Shown one piece after another: positions 6,407 through 14,852 of a DNA stretch of 48,503 nt; position 1 is the first letter of the stretch, and every line of letters begins with the position of its first letter. The stretch covers positions 1 through 48,503 of the IMG/VR virus record IMGVR_UViG_3300029893_000014; one strand, written 5' to 3'. Source of the stretch: a virus. The position numbers were made by a program, and so were the translations under genes. The notes beneath the pieces were generated by a model. The model made no database searches. It was not told where the DNA came from and saw nothing but the letters and a program-made list of their open reading frames with translations.

Positions 6407-8586
6407 TGGCTCGCGCTCTCGCCACAGCCCTACAGGAAACCGGCGGCCTTGACATCGAGGCGCCTGCCGGTCTCGGCAACGCGTTGACCGCAGGCGAGTC
6501 GCCGTCGCCGCGCGACCAGCAGCGGCTGCTACTGCGCTGGTCTGACCGGCTTGAGACGCCCAACATCGCCGAGGAGCTGCGCGACAACACCGGAACCAAC
6601 AGTCTCGGCTCCATCGGCTTCAAGGTCATCGAGGAAGCCGATCTAGACAACCGGTCCCGCGAGGAATGGATACGCCAGAGCAGGGACGCGATGGACCTTG
6701 CCATGCTGGTAGCCAAGGGCAAGACCGATCCGTGGCCTGGCTGTTCCAACATCGTCTATCCCCTGATGGCGGTAGCGGCGGTGCAGTTCGCGGCGCGGGC
6801 CTATCCCGCCGTGGTGGCCGACCGCAACGTGGTCCGTGGTGTCGTGTTCGGTGAGGACGAGGGCGTGCCGCTCGTCGACCCCCGCACCGGCCAGTCGCTC
6901 GCTGATCCGCAGACCGGAGAGCCGCTGTGGGCTGTGCCGCCCGGCGAGCTGCGCCGCAGGGCCGACCGTGTTGCTTCTCATATGTCCTGGCAGCTCCTTG
7001 AGGAGCAGCCGGAATGGGAGCCTGAGACCGACAAGCTGCTGCACATCCTGCCGATCCAAGGCTGTGCGTTCCGCAAGAACTACTACGACCCCGGCGAGGG
7101 GCGGAACTTCTCCGTCCTGGTGTCGCCCAAGAACCTGATCGTCAACTACTACGCGCAGTCGCTGGAGACGGCGCCGCGCATCACCGAGATCATCGAATAC
7201 TACCCGCACGAGATCGAGGAGATGGTCAGGGCCGGGTTGTTCCTCGACCAGGACTATGGCCAGGGCAAGGATGCCCAAGACCCGGACAGCCCGCACGAGT
7301 TTTATGAGCAGCACCGCCGGCTCGACCTGGACGAGGACGGCTACCCGGAGCCCTACATCGTCACGGTCCACAAGGAGACGATGAAGGTTGCGCGCATCGT
7401 GGCGCGGTACGAGCCGCAGGGCGTCTTTTTCGACGGCCCGTTGCTGCGCAAGATAGAGCCGGTTCACTACTACACCGCCTATGAGTTCCTGCCCAACCCG
7501 GACGGCGGTGTGTATGGGCTGGGTTTCGGCCAGCTTCTGAGGCCGATCAATGAGGCGGTCAACTCGACGCTCAACATGCTGTTCGATGCCGGCCACCTGG
7601 CCAATGCCGGCGGCGGGTTCATCGGCAAGGGGCTATCGCTCCATGCCGGCGCGGTGCGGTTCCGCCCCGGTGAGTACAAAGAGGTCAGGGCGTTCGGCTC
7701 GGCCATCCGCGATGCCATCGTGCCGCTCGACTTCCCCGGTCCCAGCCCGGTCCTGTTTCAATTGCTCGGCATGTTGATCGAGGCCGGCAAGGACGTAGCG
7801 GCGATCAAGGACATCCTGACCGGCGAAACCAGGGCGGCCAATACCCCGGCCACCACCATCCTGGCGCTGATCGAGCAGGGCTTGAAGGTGTTTACCGCCA
7901 TCTTCAAGCGGGTTCATCGGTCACTCAAGAAGGACTACGACAAACTCTACCGGCTCAACTCGATCTATCTCGACGACATCGCCCGGTTCCGGGTCGGCAA
8001 CGAGATGCATCAGGTCAGCCGGCTCGACTACCAGCGCGGCGCCGGCATTGCCCCGGTCAGCGATCCCAAGACCGTTTCCGACATGCAAAAACTCGGCCGG
8101 GCCGAGTTTCTCAAGACCTGGGCCGGCGATCCCCATGTCGATCAGGTCGAGTTGCGCCGCCGGGTCTTCGAGGCCGCGCAGATCGAGAATGTCGATGACC
8201 TGCTTCTCACTGAGCAGCCACCCGATCCGGCCATTGAACTGAAGAAGATCGAGGTCAAGGCCCGCGCCGTCAAGGAGATGGCATTGGCCTACAAGGCCAT
8301 AGGCGAGACGGACATTCAGGTGCTGCAAGGCTTGGGGCCGCAGGGACTGCAATGGGTCGCGGCCCAAATGGACCTGATGCGACTGAGAATCGAAACCCTG
8401 GATCAAGAGATCAATGAACAGCAGCAACAGCAGCAACCCGGCTCCGCTGATGGAAGTGAACGGGGTCAACGAGCCGCACTTCCAGGCATGGCGTCGACAT
8501 CCGGTGACGTTGGCCCTGCGGCGCTATCTCAACGACTGGGCGGAGCAGTTGAAGGCGGACCACCTGTCCAGATGGGCGGCGGGTAA
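6406..8586 (+). CDS. portal protein
   Basis: A 726-residue portal, close in length to P22 gp1. It would form the dodecameric DNA channel at one capsid vertex. Recognisable portal segments include DPWPGCSNIVYPLMAVAAVQ, RVASHMSWQLLEEQPEWEPE, DKLLHILPIQGCAFRKNYYD, VSPKNLIVNYYAQSLETAPR and GVYGLGFGQLLRPINEAVNS, followed by a helical stem/crown part and a Gln-rich, Gly-rich tail (NEQQQQQQPGSADGSERG). The ATG overlaps the upstream stop. The last 173 bases also encode the next gene in another frame, so the tail is probably tolerant of change. Confidence 0.9.
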   Translation: MARALATALQETGGLDIEAPAGLGNALTAGESPSPRDQQRLLLRWSDRLETPNIAEELRDNTGTNSLGSIGFKVIEEADLDNRSREEWIRQSRDAMDLAMLVAKGKTDPWPGCSNIVYPLMAVAAVQFAARAYPAVVADRNVVRGVVFGEDEGVPLVDPRTGQSLADPQTGEPLWAVPPGELRRRADRVASHMSWQLLEEQPEWEPETDKLLHILPIQGCAFRKNYYDPGEGRNFSVLVSPKNLIVNYYAQSLETAPRITEIIEYYPHEIEEMVRAGLFLDQDYGQGKDAQDPDSPHEFYEQHRRLDLDEDGYPEPYIVTVHKETMKVARIVARYEPQGVFFDGPLLRKIEPVHYYTAYEFLPNPDGGVYGLGFGQLLRPINEAVNSTLNMLFDAGHLANAGGGFIGKGLSLHAGAVRFRPGEYKEVRAFGSAIRDAIVPLDFPGPSPVLFQLLGMLIEAGKDVAAIKDILTGETRAANTPATTILALIEQGLKVFTAIFKRVHRSLKKDYDKLYRLNSIYLDDIARFRVGNEMHQVSRLDYQRGAGIAPVSDPKTVSDMQKLGRAEFLKTWAGDPHVDQVELRRRVFEAAQIENVDDLLLTEQPPDPAIELKKIEVKARAVKEMALAYKAIGETDIQVLQGLGPQGLQWVAAQMDLMRLRIETLDQEINEQQQQQQPGSADGSERGQRAALPGMASTSGDVGPAALSQRLGGAVEGGPPVQMGGG

Positions 8587-8722
8587 GCCGCTCGACCCGG
8601 CATTCGAGGCCGAGGTGGCGATCAGGCGCGCCATGGCGCTGGAACTGGCGGAGCTGAGCTTCGACGACATGGCCGCGTTCTACGGGGCAAATGAAGAGGA
8701 GACCGATGTCGATCACGCCTAA
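8414..8722 (+). CDS. hypothetical protein largely nested in the portal 3' end
   Basis: A 102-residue protein whose first 57 codons lie in the +1 frame over the end of portal. The composition is protein-like: EPHFQAWRRHPVTLALRRYL and NDWAEQLKADHLSRWAAGK, followed by a helical FEAEVAIRRAMALELAELSF region. AGAG precedes ATG 8414; ATG 8450 is an alternative with no clear ribosome site. Its acidic end overlaps the GroES-like start. The role is unknown; portal-adjacent genes of this size are often assembly factors. Confidence 0.6.
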   Translation: MNSSNSSNPAPLMEVNGVNEPHFQAWRRHPVTLALRRYLNDWAEQLKADHLSRWAAGKPLDPAFEAEVAIRRAMALELAELSFDDMAAFYGANEEETDVDHA

Positions 8723-9071
8723 GCTCATCAAAACCGATCTGGCCGAGTACGAACCGGCCCAATGGACGGGCCGCAACACATCCGGGATCGAGCCCATCGC
8801 AGCCGACAGCGGCACCGTACTGGTGCTGCTGGACAAGGTAGTCGAGAAAAGCCGGGGCGGCATCATGCTGCCGCAGAACCTGACCGAACGGCAGGGGCTG
8901 GCCGCTGAGAGCGGCGTCTTGGTTGCGTCCGATCCCAAGTCGGACCTGGCTCCATATGTGGGGCGCCGAGTCTATTTCGAGCGCTATGCCGGGGCCACGG
9001 TGATCGGGGCCGACGATCAGCGCTATCGCCTGATGTCGGCGGCATCGGTTGCCGGCGTCGAGGTTGAGTGA
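8706..9071 (+). CDS. GroES-like co-chaperonin
   Basis: A 121-residue protein with GAGGAG just before ATG 8706. After about 30 extra N-terminal residues it follows the GroES fold: TVLVLLDKVVEKSRGGIMLP (37-56), matching the beta strand plus mobile loop with its GGI(M/V)LP, then SGVLVASD (69-76), VGRRVYFERYAGATVI (85-100) and the C-terminal RYRLMSAASVAGVEVE (106-121), equivalent to YLIM-S-DILA-VE. GroES caps GroEL; phage versions such as T4 gp31 help fold capsid proteins. Its place between portal and scaffold genes fits that role. Confidence 0.8.
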   Translation: MSITPKLIKTDLAEYEPAQWTGRNTSGIEPIAADSGTVLVLLDKVVEKSRGGIMLPQNLTERQGLAAESGVLVASDPKSDLAPYVGRRVYFERYAGATVIGADDQRYRLMSAASVAGVEVE

Positions 9072-9095
9072 TCAATCACCATCAATGAGGATGCA

Positions 9096-10046
9096 ATGAC
9101 TGAGGATCAAGTCGAGGTCCGCGACGACAACGTGGATCAGATTGACGAAACCGTCACTGACGATGACGGCACGGACGAGCCGACAACCGACACAGCGCCT
9201 GAGCCCGACCCTTACGAGCAACGCGCCCGCCGCATGGGCTGGGTGCCAGAGGACGAATGGGACGCGGATCGGGCCAAGGAAGAGGGCCGGCGCAAGCCCA
9301 GCCATTTCCTGTCGGCCAAGGAGTACGTCGAGAAGGTCGAATCCGACCTGCCGGTGCTGCGGGAGCGCAATCGCTTCCTCGACCAGGAGGTCAAGCGCTT
9401 CACCACCAAGCTCGACGACGCCACCCGTCGCATTGAGGAGATGGGCGGGCTGGTCAAGACGCTGCACGAGCAGAACGTCAAGGTCGGCCAGCGGGCCTAT
9501 GAACGGGCCAGACGCGAGCTTGAAGCCGAGATGCGCCAGGCCGTGGCCGAGGCCGATGTCGAGAAGTACGAAGAAAAGAAACAAGCCCTCGAACAGCTCG
9601 ACCAGGAGCACCGCGCCCAACAGCCGGTCGAACAGAAGGGTGAGGACGCCCCGCAACAGACGCAGCGGGCCGAGCCCAATCCAGTCGTCGAGCAGTGGAT
9701 CGAGGATAACAAGTGGTTCCGCACCGATCATACCCTGCATCAAGTCGCCATCGTCATGCATGGCGATCTGCTGAGGTCGGCGCCGGGCCTGTCGCTGCGC
9801 GACAACCTCGACCGTGTGGCCGACGAGATCAAGCGCCGGTTCCCGGAGAAGTTCGGCAATCCTGCCAGGGCGGCACCGGGGACAGTGGCCCGGCCGGCAC
9901 CGGGCAAGCAGCGCAGCAACGGCCGCACCTTTGCCGATCTGCCGCAGGACGCCCGTGACGCCTACGAGCAGTTGCGCCAGCAATTCGAGCAGCACGGCCG
10001 TCAATACACCCGCGAGCAATACCTCGCCGACTATCAATGGCAATGA
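9096..10046 (+). CDS. scaffolding protein (probable)
   Basis: A 316-residue, very acidic and Gln-rich protein. Residues 1-35 are Asp/Thr-rich, then RRMGWVPEDEWD, then a long coiled coil (about 75-185: VLRERNRFLDQEVKRFTTKL, RRIEEMGGLVKTLHEQNVK, YEEKKQALEQLDQEHRAQQ) and a basic helical end (YEQLRQQFEQHGRQYTREQY). This architecture and the position between portal and coat are typical of head scaffolds, which direct capsid assembly and then leave. GAGG precedes the ATG by eight bases. No protease is visible next to it. Confidence 0.75.
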   Translation: MTEDQVEVRDDNVDQIDETVTDDDGTDEPTTDTAPEPDPYEQRARRMGWVPEDEWDADRAKEEGRRKPSHFLSAKEYVEKVESDLPVLRERNRFLDQEVKRFTTKLDDATRRIEEMGGLVKTLHEQNVKVGQRAYERARRELEAEMRQAVAEADVEKYEEKKQALEQLDQEHRAQQPVEQKGEDAPQQTQRAEPNPVVEQWIEDNKWFRTDHTLHQVAIVMHGDLLRSAPGLSLRDNLDRVADEIKRRFPEKFGNPARAAPGTVARPAPGKQRSNGRTFADLPQDARDAYEQLRQQFEQHGRQYTREQYLADYQWQ

Positions 10047-10054
10047 GGCCAGAC

Positions 10055-10624
10055 ATGACCGATGAAGTAATGAATGCGCCCGTCAAGGTTGTTCCCTCGG
10101 CTCAGGACGGAGAGCCGCGCCGTCGTGGCCGGCCGCCGGGGTCGACGAACCGGGTATCAACCTCGCCCATGGCCGATCCTCCCGAAGCGCCCGAGCCGGT
10201 GCAGCGCGAGGAACCGGCCCCACGCAGCGACAGACCGCAGCGGCGTCCGCTCGGCGTCTCGCAGCTCAAGCTCAGCCTGCCGCCCCGGCCCGGCTATGTG
10301 CGGCGCTGGATCAACGATCTTGACGACCGTATCGAGCAGGCGTTGGCCGGTGGTTACAGCCACGTCAAGGACAGCAAGGGCCGCAACATCTCTCGCGGCG
10401 TCGGGGTGAGCCCCAGGGGCGGCGGCTTGACGGCCTACGCCATGGAAATCCCCCAGGAGTGGTACGACGAGGACTTTGCCCGCAAGCAAGGCATGATCGA
10501 CGTCACCGACCACACCATTCTGCGCTCCATGCACGGCGCAAGCCAGGGCGACGGCCGCTATGTCCCGCAACTGCCGGGCGGCGAGCCGATCACCAAGTTG
10601 CAGGTTTCGCGCGGCGGGCGCTGA
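10055..10624 (+). CDS. head-region protein with AT-hook-like motif
   Basis: A 189-residue protein; GAGG lies seven to eight bases before ATG 10055. Near the N-terminus is RRRGRPPGSTNR, a classical AT-hook core (RGRPPG), followed by a Pro-rich linker. The conserved part starts RPGYVRRWINDLDDRIEQAL and contains GRNISRGVGVSPRGGGLTAY and MEIPQEWYDEDFARKQGMID, a pattern found in proteins encoded just before major capsid genes of many podoviruses. Probably a minor virion or head-assembly protein that can touch DNA. The function is not established. Confidence 0.6.
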   Translation: MTDEVMNAPVKVVPSAQDGEPRRRGRPPGSTNRVSTSPMADPPEAPEPVQREEPAPRSDRPQRRPLGVSQLKLSLPPRPGYVRRWINDLDDRIEQALAGGYSHVKDSKGRNISRGVGVSPRGGGLTAYAMEIPQEWYDEDFARKQGMIDVTDHTILRSMHGASQGDGRYVPQLPGGEPITKLQVSRGGR

Positions 10625-10626
10625 AC

Positions 10627-10956
10627 ATGACTGAGCAGAGCAAACGGGGTCGGCCACCCAAAAGCGTCGAAGATCGAAAGCGCAACAACCTGACGATGCG
10701 CATGAGAGATGCGACGAAAGAGAAGCTTGAGCGAGAAGCAAGAGCAAACGGTCGCTCACTAAGTGAGGAGGCCGAGGCTCGGATCGAGCAATCATTCCAC
10801 AGTGATGCGTTGCGCATCGAGGCAGCCAATCTCGCCCACGCATTCGGCTTGCGTCCCTTTCGGCAGGAACACACAGAGGCCCTTGCGTCGGGCGGTTTCC
10901 TGCTTGTCGCTGACGATCCAGAGCTTGAGTTCAGGATTGTCGACGACGCTCACTGA
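10627..10956 (+). CDS. Arc-like ribbon-helix-helix DNA-binding protein
   Basis: A 109-residue protein. It opens with KRGRPPKS, again AT-hook-like, then the Arc/MetJ pattern NNLTMRMRDATKEKLEREAR (strand plus helix 1) and NGRSLSEEAEARIEQSF (helix 2). The remaining 50 residues are acidic at the end. ATG 10627 is three bases after the previous stop. A DNA-binding regulator inside the head operon may control late genes or coat DNA; the target is unknown. Confidence 0.75.
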   Translation: MTEQSKRGRPPKSVEDRKRNNLTMRMRDATKEKLEREARANGRSLSEEAEARIEQSFHSDALRIEAANLAHAFGLRPFRQEHTEALASGGFLLVADDPELEFRIVDDAH

Positions 10957-11049
10957 CTACCCATCAAACAGACTGCCCATCAATAGGGCCTGTCACGGCC
11001 CGCGCCATCAATCCCACCCATCCCGTTCACCTAGCTAGGAGAGACCCTC

Positions 11050-11661
11050 ATGGCTAACCCCAATGCGCCGTTTGGGATGCGCCCGGTGCGCTATCTCAAC
11101 GGCAGTCCTTGGAACGGGCAGGCGCGAGCCTATTTCGTTCCAAGCACCAACTCCAATGCGATGTTCATCGGTGATCCGATCGTGGCCGACAAGCTCGGCA
11201 ACGCGACAGAGTTCATGGGCTTTCCGCCCGGTTCTCTGACCCGCGCCAAGCTGGCCGCTGCCGGTGATACTGAGTTGGTTCGCGGCGTCATCGTCGGCGT
11301 CATGCCGGAAACCCGCGACTCGACCATCTATCGCCCGGCATCGGTCAATTCGGTGATCTGGGTCGCGGATGATCCCAACCTCGTGTTCCATGTCCGTGAC
11401 GACGGTGCCGGCACGCCGGCCGAGACGTGGGCCGGCGCCAACGCGGTGCTGGCCTCCGGGACCGGCTCGACCGTGACCGGCCAGTCGGGCTGGGTGCTCG
11501 ACGGTTCGGACACCCCGGCTGCGGATGCCTCGAACACGCTTCTCATCCTCGGATTGGCGAACATGCCCAACAACGAGTTGGGCGACTACGCCATCTGGGA
11601 AGTCATCATCAACCAGCACGAGCTTATTACCCGTAATACGCTCGGGCAGGCTCTGAGCTAG
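11050..11661 (+). CDS. capsid-associated (decoration/stabilisation) protein
   Basis: A 203-residue protein with AGGAG eight bases before the ATG. The N-terminus NAPFGMRPVRYLNGSPWNGQ and the beta-rich body (FIGDPIVAD, VRGVIVGVMPE, YAIWEVIINQHEL) match a widespread family encoded next to podovirus coat genes. Probably a head decoration protein; no enzyme motif. It is followed after 12 bases by the coat gene. Confidence 0.65.
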   Translation: MANPNAPFGMRPVRYLNGSPWNGQARAYFVPSTNSNAMFIGDPIVADKLGNATEFMGFPPGSLTRAKLAAAGDTELVRGVIVGVMPETRDSTIYRPASVNSVIWVADDPNLVFHVRDDGAGTPAETWAGANAVLASGTGSTVTGQSGWVLDGSDTPAADASNTLLILGLANMPNNELGDYAIWEVIINQHELITRNTLGQALS

Positions 11662-11673
11662 GAGGGCTGAACC

Positions 11674-12585
11674 ATGGCTACTCCCATCACCCGTGGCAGT
11701 CATCCCAAGGCTCTATGGCCAGGCGTACACGCCTGGTGGGGCCAGGAATACGATCGCTACGAGCCGATCTGGCCGAAAATCTTCAGCCGTCTGACTTCCG
11801 AAAAGGCATACGAAGAGGATGTCGAGGAAGTCGGCTTCGGGCTGCTGTCGGTCAAGCCGGAAGGCGCTTCCATCACCTACGACAGCGCCCATCAGGGGCC
11901 GGTGTCGCGGTACACCCACATCACCTATGCCTCGGGCTTCATCGTGACCTTCGAGGAGTGGATGGACAATCTCTATCCCAAGCTCTCCTTCAAGCGCTCA
12001 CAGAAGCTCGCCAAGTCGGTGTTCGAGACTGAAGAGGTGGTTCACGCCAACGTGTTCAACCGTGGCTTCAACTCGTCCTTCACCGGCGGCGACGGCAAGG
12101 AGTTGTTCTCGACCGCGCATCCGACCGACTCCGGCGATCAGTCCAACCACATCACGGTTGCGGCTGACATCTCGGAGGCGGCGATCGAGGACTTGTGCAT
12201 CCAGATCAAGCAGGCGACGGACGCCCGTGGGCTCCGTCAGTCGCTCAAGCCCCGGTGCCTCTATGTGCCGGTCGAGCTTGAGTTTGAGGCCAACCGGATC
12301 GTCAAGAGCGTGTTGCAGAACGACACCGCCAACAACGCGGTGAACGTGATCAAGATGCTCAACATGTTCCCGGACGGCATCATTGCCAGCCCGTATCTCA
12401 CCGATGCGGACGCCTGGTTCATCAAGACCGACGCCCTTTACGGGCTTCAGCACTTCGACCGCATGAAGCCGGCGTTCGAGCAGGACGGCGACTTCGACAC
12501 CCACAACCTGAAGCACCGGGTCATCGCCCGGTGGAGCCAGGGCTGGAGTGACTGGCGATCCTGCTACGGGTCGCCGGGCGCCTGA
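11674..12585 (+). CDS. major capsid protein (Mu gpT-like type)
   Basis: A 303-residue protein with GGAGGG before the ATG. Features of the Mu gpT-like coat family include NVFNRGFNSSFTGGDGKELF followed by STAHPTDSGDQSN, KPRCLYVPVELEFEANRIVK, and LTDADAWFIKT. It would form the HK97-fold shell. It lies after scaffold and decoration genes and is followed by a clear hairpin. It is clearly smaller than the P22 coat, so this phage combines a P22-type portal and tail with another coat lineage. Confidence 0.88.
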   Translation: MATPITRGSHPKALWPGVHAWWGQEYDRYEPIWPKIFSRLTSEKAYEEDVEEVGFGLLSVKPEGASITYDSAHQGPVSRYTHITYASGFIVTFEEWMDNLYPKLSFKRSQKLAKSVFETEEVVHANVFNRGFNSSFTGGDGKELFSTAHPTDSGDQSNHITVAADISEAAIEDLCIQIKQATDARGLRQSLKPRCLYVPVELEFEANRIVKSVLQNDTANNAVNVIKMLNMFPDGIIASPYLTDADAWFIKTDALYGLQHFDRMKPAFEQDGDFDTHNLKHRVIARWSQGWSDWRSCYGSPGA

Positions 12586-12606
12586 GCCTGACGGCTGACG
12601 CTTGAG

Positions 12607-12628
12607 GGGGCGGCCTTCGGGCCGCTCC
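12607..12628 (+). terminator. hairpin terminator after the capsid gene
   Basis: GGGGCGGCC-TTCG-GGCCGCTCC forms a nine-pair stem with one G-T pair and a stable TTCG tetraloop, 22 bases after the capsid stop, followed by TTCCCC. The U run is poor, so it may only reduce transcription into the tail genes or stabilise the capsid mRNA 3' end. Confidence 0.6.
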
Positions 12629-12733
12629 TTCCCCATCAAGTCATCAATCTTCCCCTCTCAACCCAGCGCCGTGGGGCGACCCATCCCTGGCCCGGCTCCG
12701 GCTGCGGCGCGCTTTCTCTAGGAGACAACCTCC

Positions 12734-13723
12734 ATGGGCCTCACCAATTTCCCCAACGGCATTACGTCGTTCGGCGTTCCGGTTCTATCCGGCATCGCCG
12801 GCATCCCGTTCACCGGCAAGCGCATCTTTTGCGATCCCGCCAATGGCCTGGATGGGCGCACCGGCGGCTCGCCAGCCCGTGCCGTCAAGACGTTGCCTCG
12901 TGCTTTGGAACTGGCCACGGCCGGCAAGAACGATGTCATCGTTCTGATCGGCGACGGCGGCACCACGGCCACGGCTCGCCTTGAAGAGACGCTGGTGTGG
13001 AGCAAGAACGCCACCCATCTGGTTGGTGTCGCCGCTCCGTCGATGGTTGCACAGCGTGCTCGCATCTCAACCGCCACCGGCGCGACAACCAACGTCAATC
13101 CGCTGGTGCAGGTCACGGCGCATGGTTGTGCCTTCATCAACTTTTCGCTGTTCCAGGGCGTCGGCCAAGCCTCGACCGATGAGCAGTTGTGGTCTGAGGA
13201 AGGCCAGCGCAACTACTACGGCAACGTGGCCTTCGGCGGCATGGGTTCGGCAAATGGCGCAGGCCGCGCCGGCAGCTATACGATGCGCCTCTATGGCGGA
13301 TCGGAGAACTTGTTCGAGCGCTGCTACTTCGGCGTCGATACCAGGGACCGCACTGCCGCCAATGCTAATGTGCGACTGCGCAAGAACGCCTCCGACGTTG
13401 CCTCGACCCGCAACATGTGGATCGACTGCGTATTCGCGATGCGGGCCACGCAGACGACGCCGCTGTTCGTCGACGCCAACGAGGTCGGCTGCATCGACCG
13501 CTTCGCCTGGTTCAAGAACTGCCTGTTCACCAACTTCGGCACATCGGCAGCGGCTGCCGTGGTGGCGCACAACGCCAGCCAGGGCGGGTATGTCATCATG
13601 GACAACTGCACGGCTGTTGGTGCGTCCGACTGGACGGCGAGCGACACGTCAACCGTGAAGATCGCCGGCCCGGTGCCGAACGGTGACACCTCCGGCATGG
13701 CGGTCGACTCCGACGCCACCTGA
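12734..13723 (+). CDS. beta-helix-type virion protein
   Basis: A 329-residue protein, AGGAG before the ATG. It contains FTGKRIFCDPANGLDGRTGG followed by SPARAVKTLPRALELA, the pattern of phage proteins with a right-handed beta-helix, then alternating strand-rich segments (FEDNC-like FERCYF, WIDCVF, FKNCLFTNF, IMDNCTAVG) spaced as in parallel beta-helix coils. Probably a head or tail surface protein; a lyase activity is not supported by visible catalytic residues. It is bounded by hairpins on both sides, so it may be an independent transcript unit. Confidence 0.65.
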   Translation: MGLTNFPNGITSFGVPVLSGIAGIPFTGKRIFCDPANGLDGRTGGSPARAVKTLPRALELATAGKNDVIVLIGDGGTTATARLEETLVWSKNATHLVGVAAPSMVAQRARISTATGATTNVNPLVQVTAHGCAFINFSLFQGVGQASTDEQLWSEEGQRNYYGNVAFGGMGSANGAGRAGSYTMRLYGGSENLFERCYFGVDTRDRTAANANVRLRKNASDVASTRNMWIDCVFAMRATQTTPLFVDANEVGCIDRFAWFKNCLFTNFGTSAAAAVVAHNASQGGYVIMDNCTAVGASDWTASDTSTVKIAGPVPNGDTSGMAVDSDAT

Positions 13724-13736
13724 TCGTGACAACGTG

Positions 13737-13758
13737 GGGCCGTCTTTCGGGGCGGCCC
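13737..13758 (+). terminator. hairpin after the beta-helix gene
   Basis: GGGCCGTC (13737-13744) pairs with GGCGGCCC (13751-13758) around a TTTCGG loop, eight pairs including one G-T, 13 bases after the stop. There is only a weak T run after it. It resembles the hairpin after the capsid gene in position and loop type. Confidence 0.5.
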
Positions 13759-13780
13759 TACTCGCTTGGAGGAGGCCGCG

Positions 13781-14422
13781 ATGCGTCCTAAAGAGTTCGA
13801 TATTGATCCCGTTGATGTCGACGACAACGGCATCTGCGCGGCCCAGCAGGCGGCCGAAGCCGGCAATCTGGCATTGGACGGTGACCTGGTATCCGGCGGC
13901 GTGGCAACGCTCGACTATGCCCGCCAGATCGGCATCGCCTCGACCGGCAATCTGTCCGGTGTCGACTTCACCGTGACCGGCACCGACGCCGATGGCCGAG
14001 CCCAATCGGAAACGTTGGCGGGGCCGAGCAACGATACGGTCGAGACTGCCAAGTATTTCAAGACCGTGACGCAGGTCGCGGTGAATGGTGCGGTCGGAAC
14101 CGATGTCATTGTCGGCACGGTCGATGAGATTGCCACCCAGACCATTCCCATCGACCGGTCGTCGAGCCTGGCTGCCTCGATTGGCGTCGATATAACCGGC
14201 ACCATCAACTACACCGTCCAGCAGACCCTTGAGCATGTTCAGCAGGACGGGTTCAACCCGCAGCAGGACGCGGCCTGGCACAACATCACGGCGCTGGCCT
14301 CCAAGACGGCCGATCTGACCGGGGAGGCGATGATCGGCGCCACGGCCATCCGCCTGCTGGTCAACTCGTATTCCAGCACGGCCGAGCTTCAGATGCACGT
14401 CGTTCAGCCCAGTGGGCGGTGA
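13781..14422 (+). CDS. virion structural protein (beta-rich)
   Basis: A 213-residue protein; GGAGGAGG lies seven bases before ATG 13781. Begins MRPKEFDIDPVDVDDNGICA and continues with strand-rich, Thr/Val/Asp-rich sequence (VDFTVTGTDADGRAQSETLA, GTDVIVGTVDEIATQTIPID) ending LQMHVVQPSGR. No family that I can name; composition and position suggest a minor head or tail component. Confidence 0.6.
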   Translation: MRPKEFDIDPVDVDDNGICAAQQAAEAGNLALDGDLVSGGVATLDYARQIGIASTGNLSGVDFTVTGTDADGRAQSETLAGPSNDTVETAKYFKTVTQVAVNGAVGTDVIVGTVDEIATQTIPIDRSSSLAASIGVDITGTINYTVQQTLEHVQQDGFNPQQDAAWHNITALASKTADLTGEAMIGATAIRLLVNSYSSTAELQMHVVQPSGR

Positions 14423-14435
14423 TGGAGGATAAGTC

Positions 14436-14702
14436 ATGTCAGCCGATACGAACCTTCCGCCTCAGTTCCAGACCATCCCGGCCGAGAGCTTTTTTGCCAT
14501 CACGCCGCATGACTCGACCAATTTCAGTCAGGGCACGGTGCGCGGCATTTATGTAGGCACGCGCGGGAACGTGGTGGCGGTTACGATTGCGGGAACAGCC
14601 ATAACGTTCGTCGATGTTCCTGCTGGAGCCATTCTGCCGATCAAGGCTATTCGGGTAAACAGTACAAGCACGACCGCGAGCAATCTGGTGGGACTGCTCT
14701 GA
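14436..14702 (+). CDS. small beta-rich phage structural protein
   Basis: An 88-residue protein with GGAGG before the ATG. PAESFFAITPHDSTNFSQGT and GIYVGTRGNVVAVTIAGTAI are typical of a small family found across tailed phages near head-tail genes; it ends PIKAIRVNSTSTTASNLVGL. Probably a virion component. Its stop overlaps the next ATG. Confidence 0.7.
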   Translation: MSADTNLPPQFQTIPAESFFAITPHDSTNFSQGTVRGIYVGTRGNVVAVTIAGTAITFVDVPAGAILPIKAIRVNSTSTTASNLVGLL

Positions 14703-14848
14703 TGTTCATTGGTATTGGTTTAAGCATCACCAATTTACTGCTGGCGCGAGACCTTACACCGGGCGGCGCGGCTGACGCGCTTCTTCTCGAAAACGGCGTC
14801 GATGGCCTCCTTTTAGAGGACGGAAGCGGCGTGCTGCTGCTGGAGTAG
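14702..14848 (+). CDS. tiny protein with LLLE repeats
   Basis: Only 48 codons, starting at ATG 14702, which overlaps the upstream stop (TGATG). Sequence: MFIGIGLSITNLLLARDL, then ALLLENGVDGLLLEDGSGVL ending LLLE. The triple LLLE(N/D)G unit is a motif seen in phage tail and structural proteins, usually as part of larger ones. The overlapping start, in-frame TAG and gene-to-gene spacing of four bases support translation. Function unknown. Confidence 0.6.
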   Translation: MFIGIGLSITNLLLARDLTPGGAADALLLENGVDGLLLEDGSGVLLLE

Positions 14849-14852
14849 ATAG

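Noticed and set aside
9072-10043. 323-codon leftward frame opposite the scaffold gene
   Set aside because: Leu-rich antisense shadow of a Gln/Glu-rich coiled coil.
13649-14437. 262-codon leftward frame opposite a structural gene
   Set aside because: Antisense shadow; the rightward gene has GGAGGAGG and an expected place in the operon.
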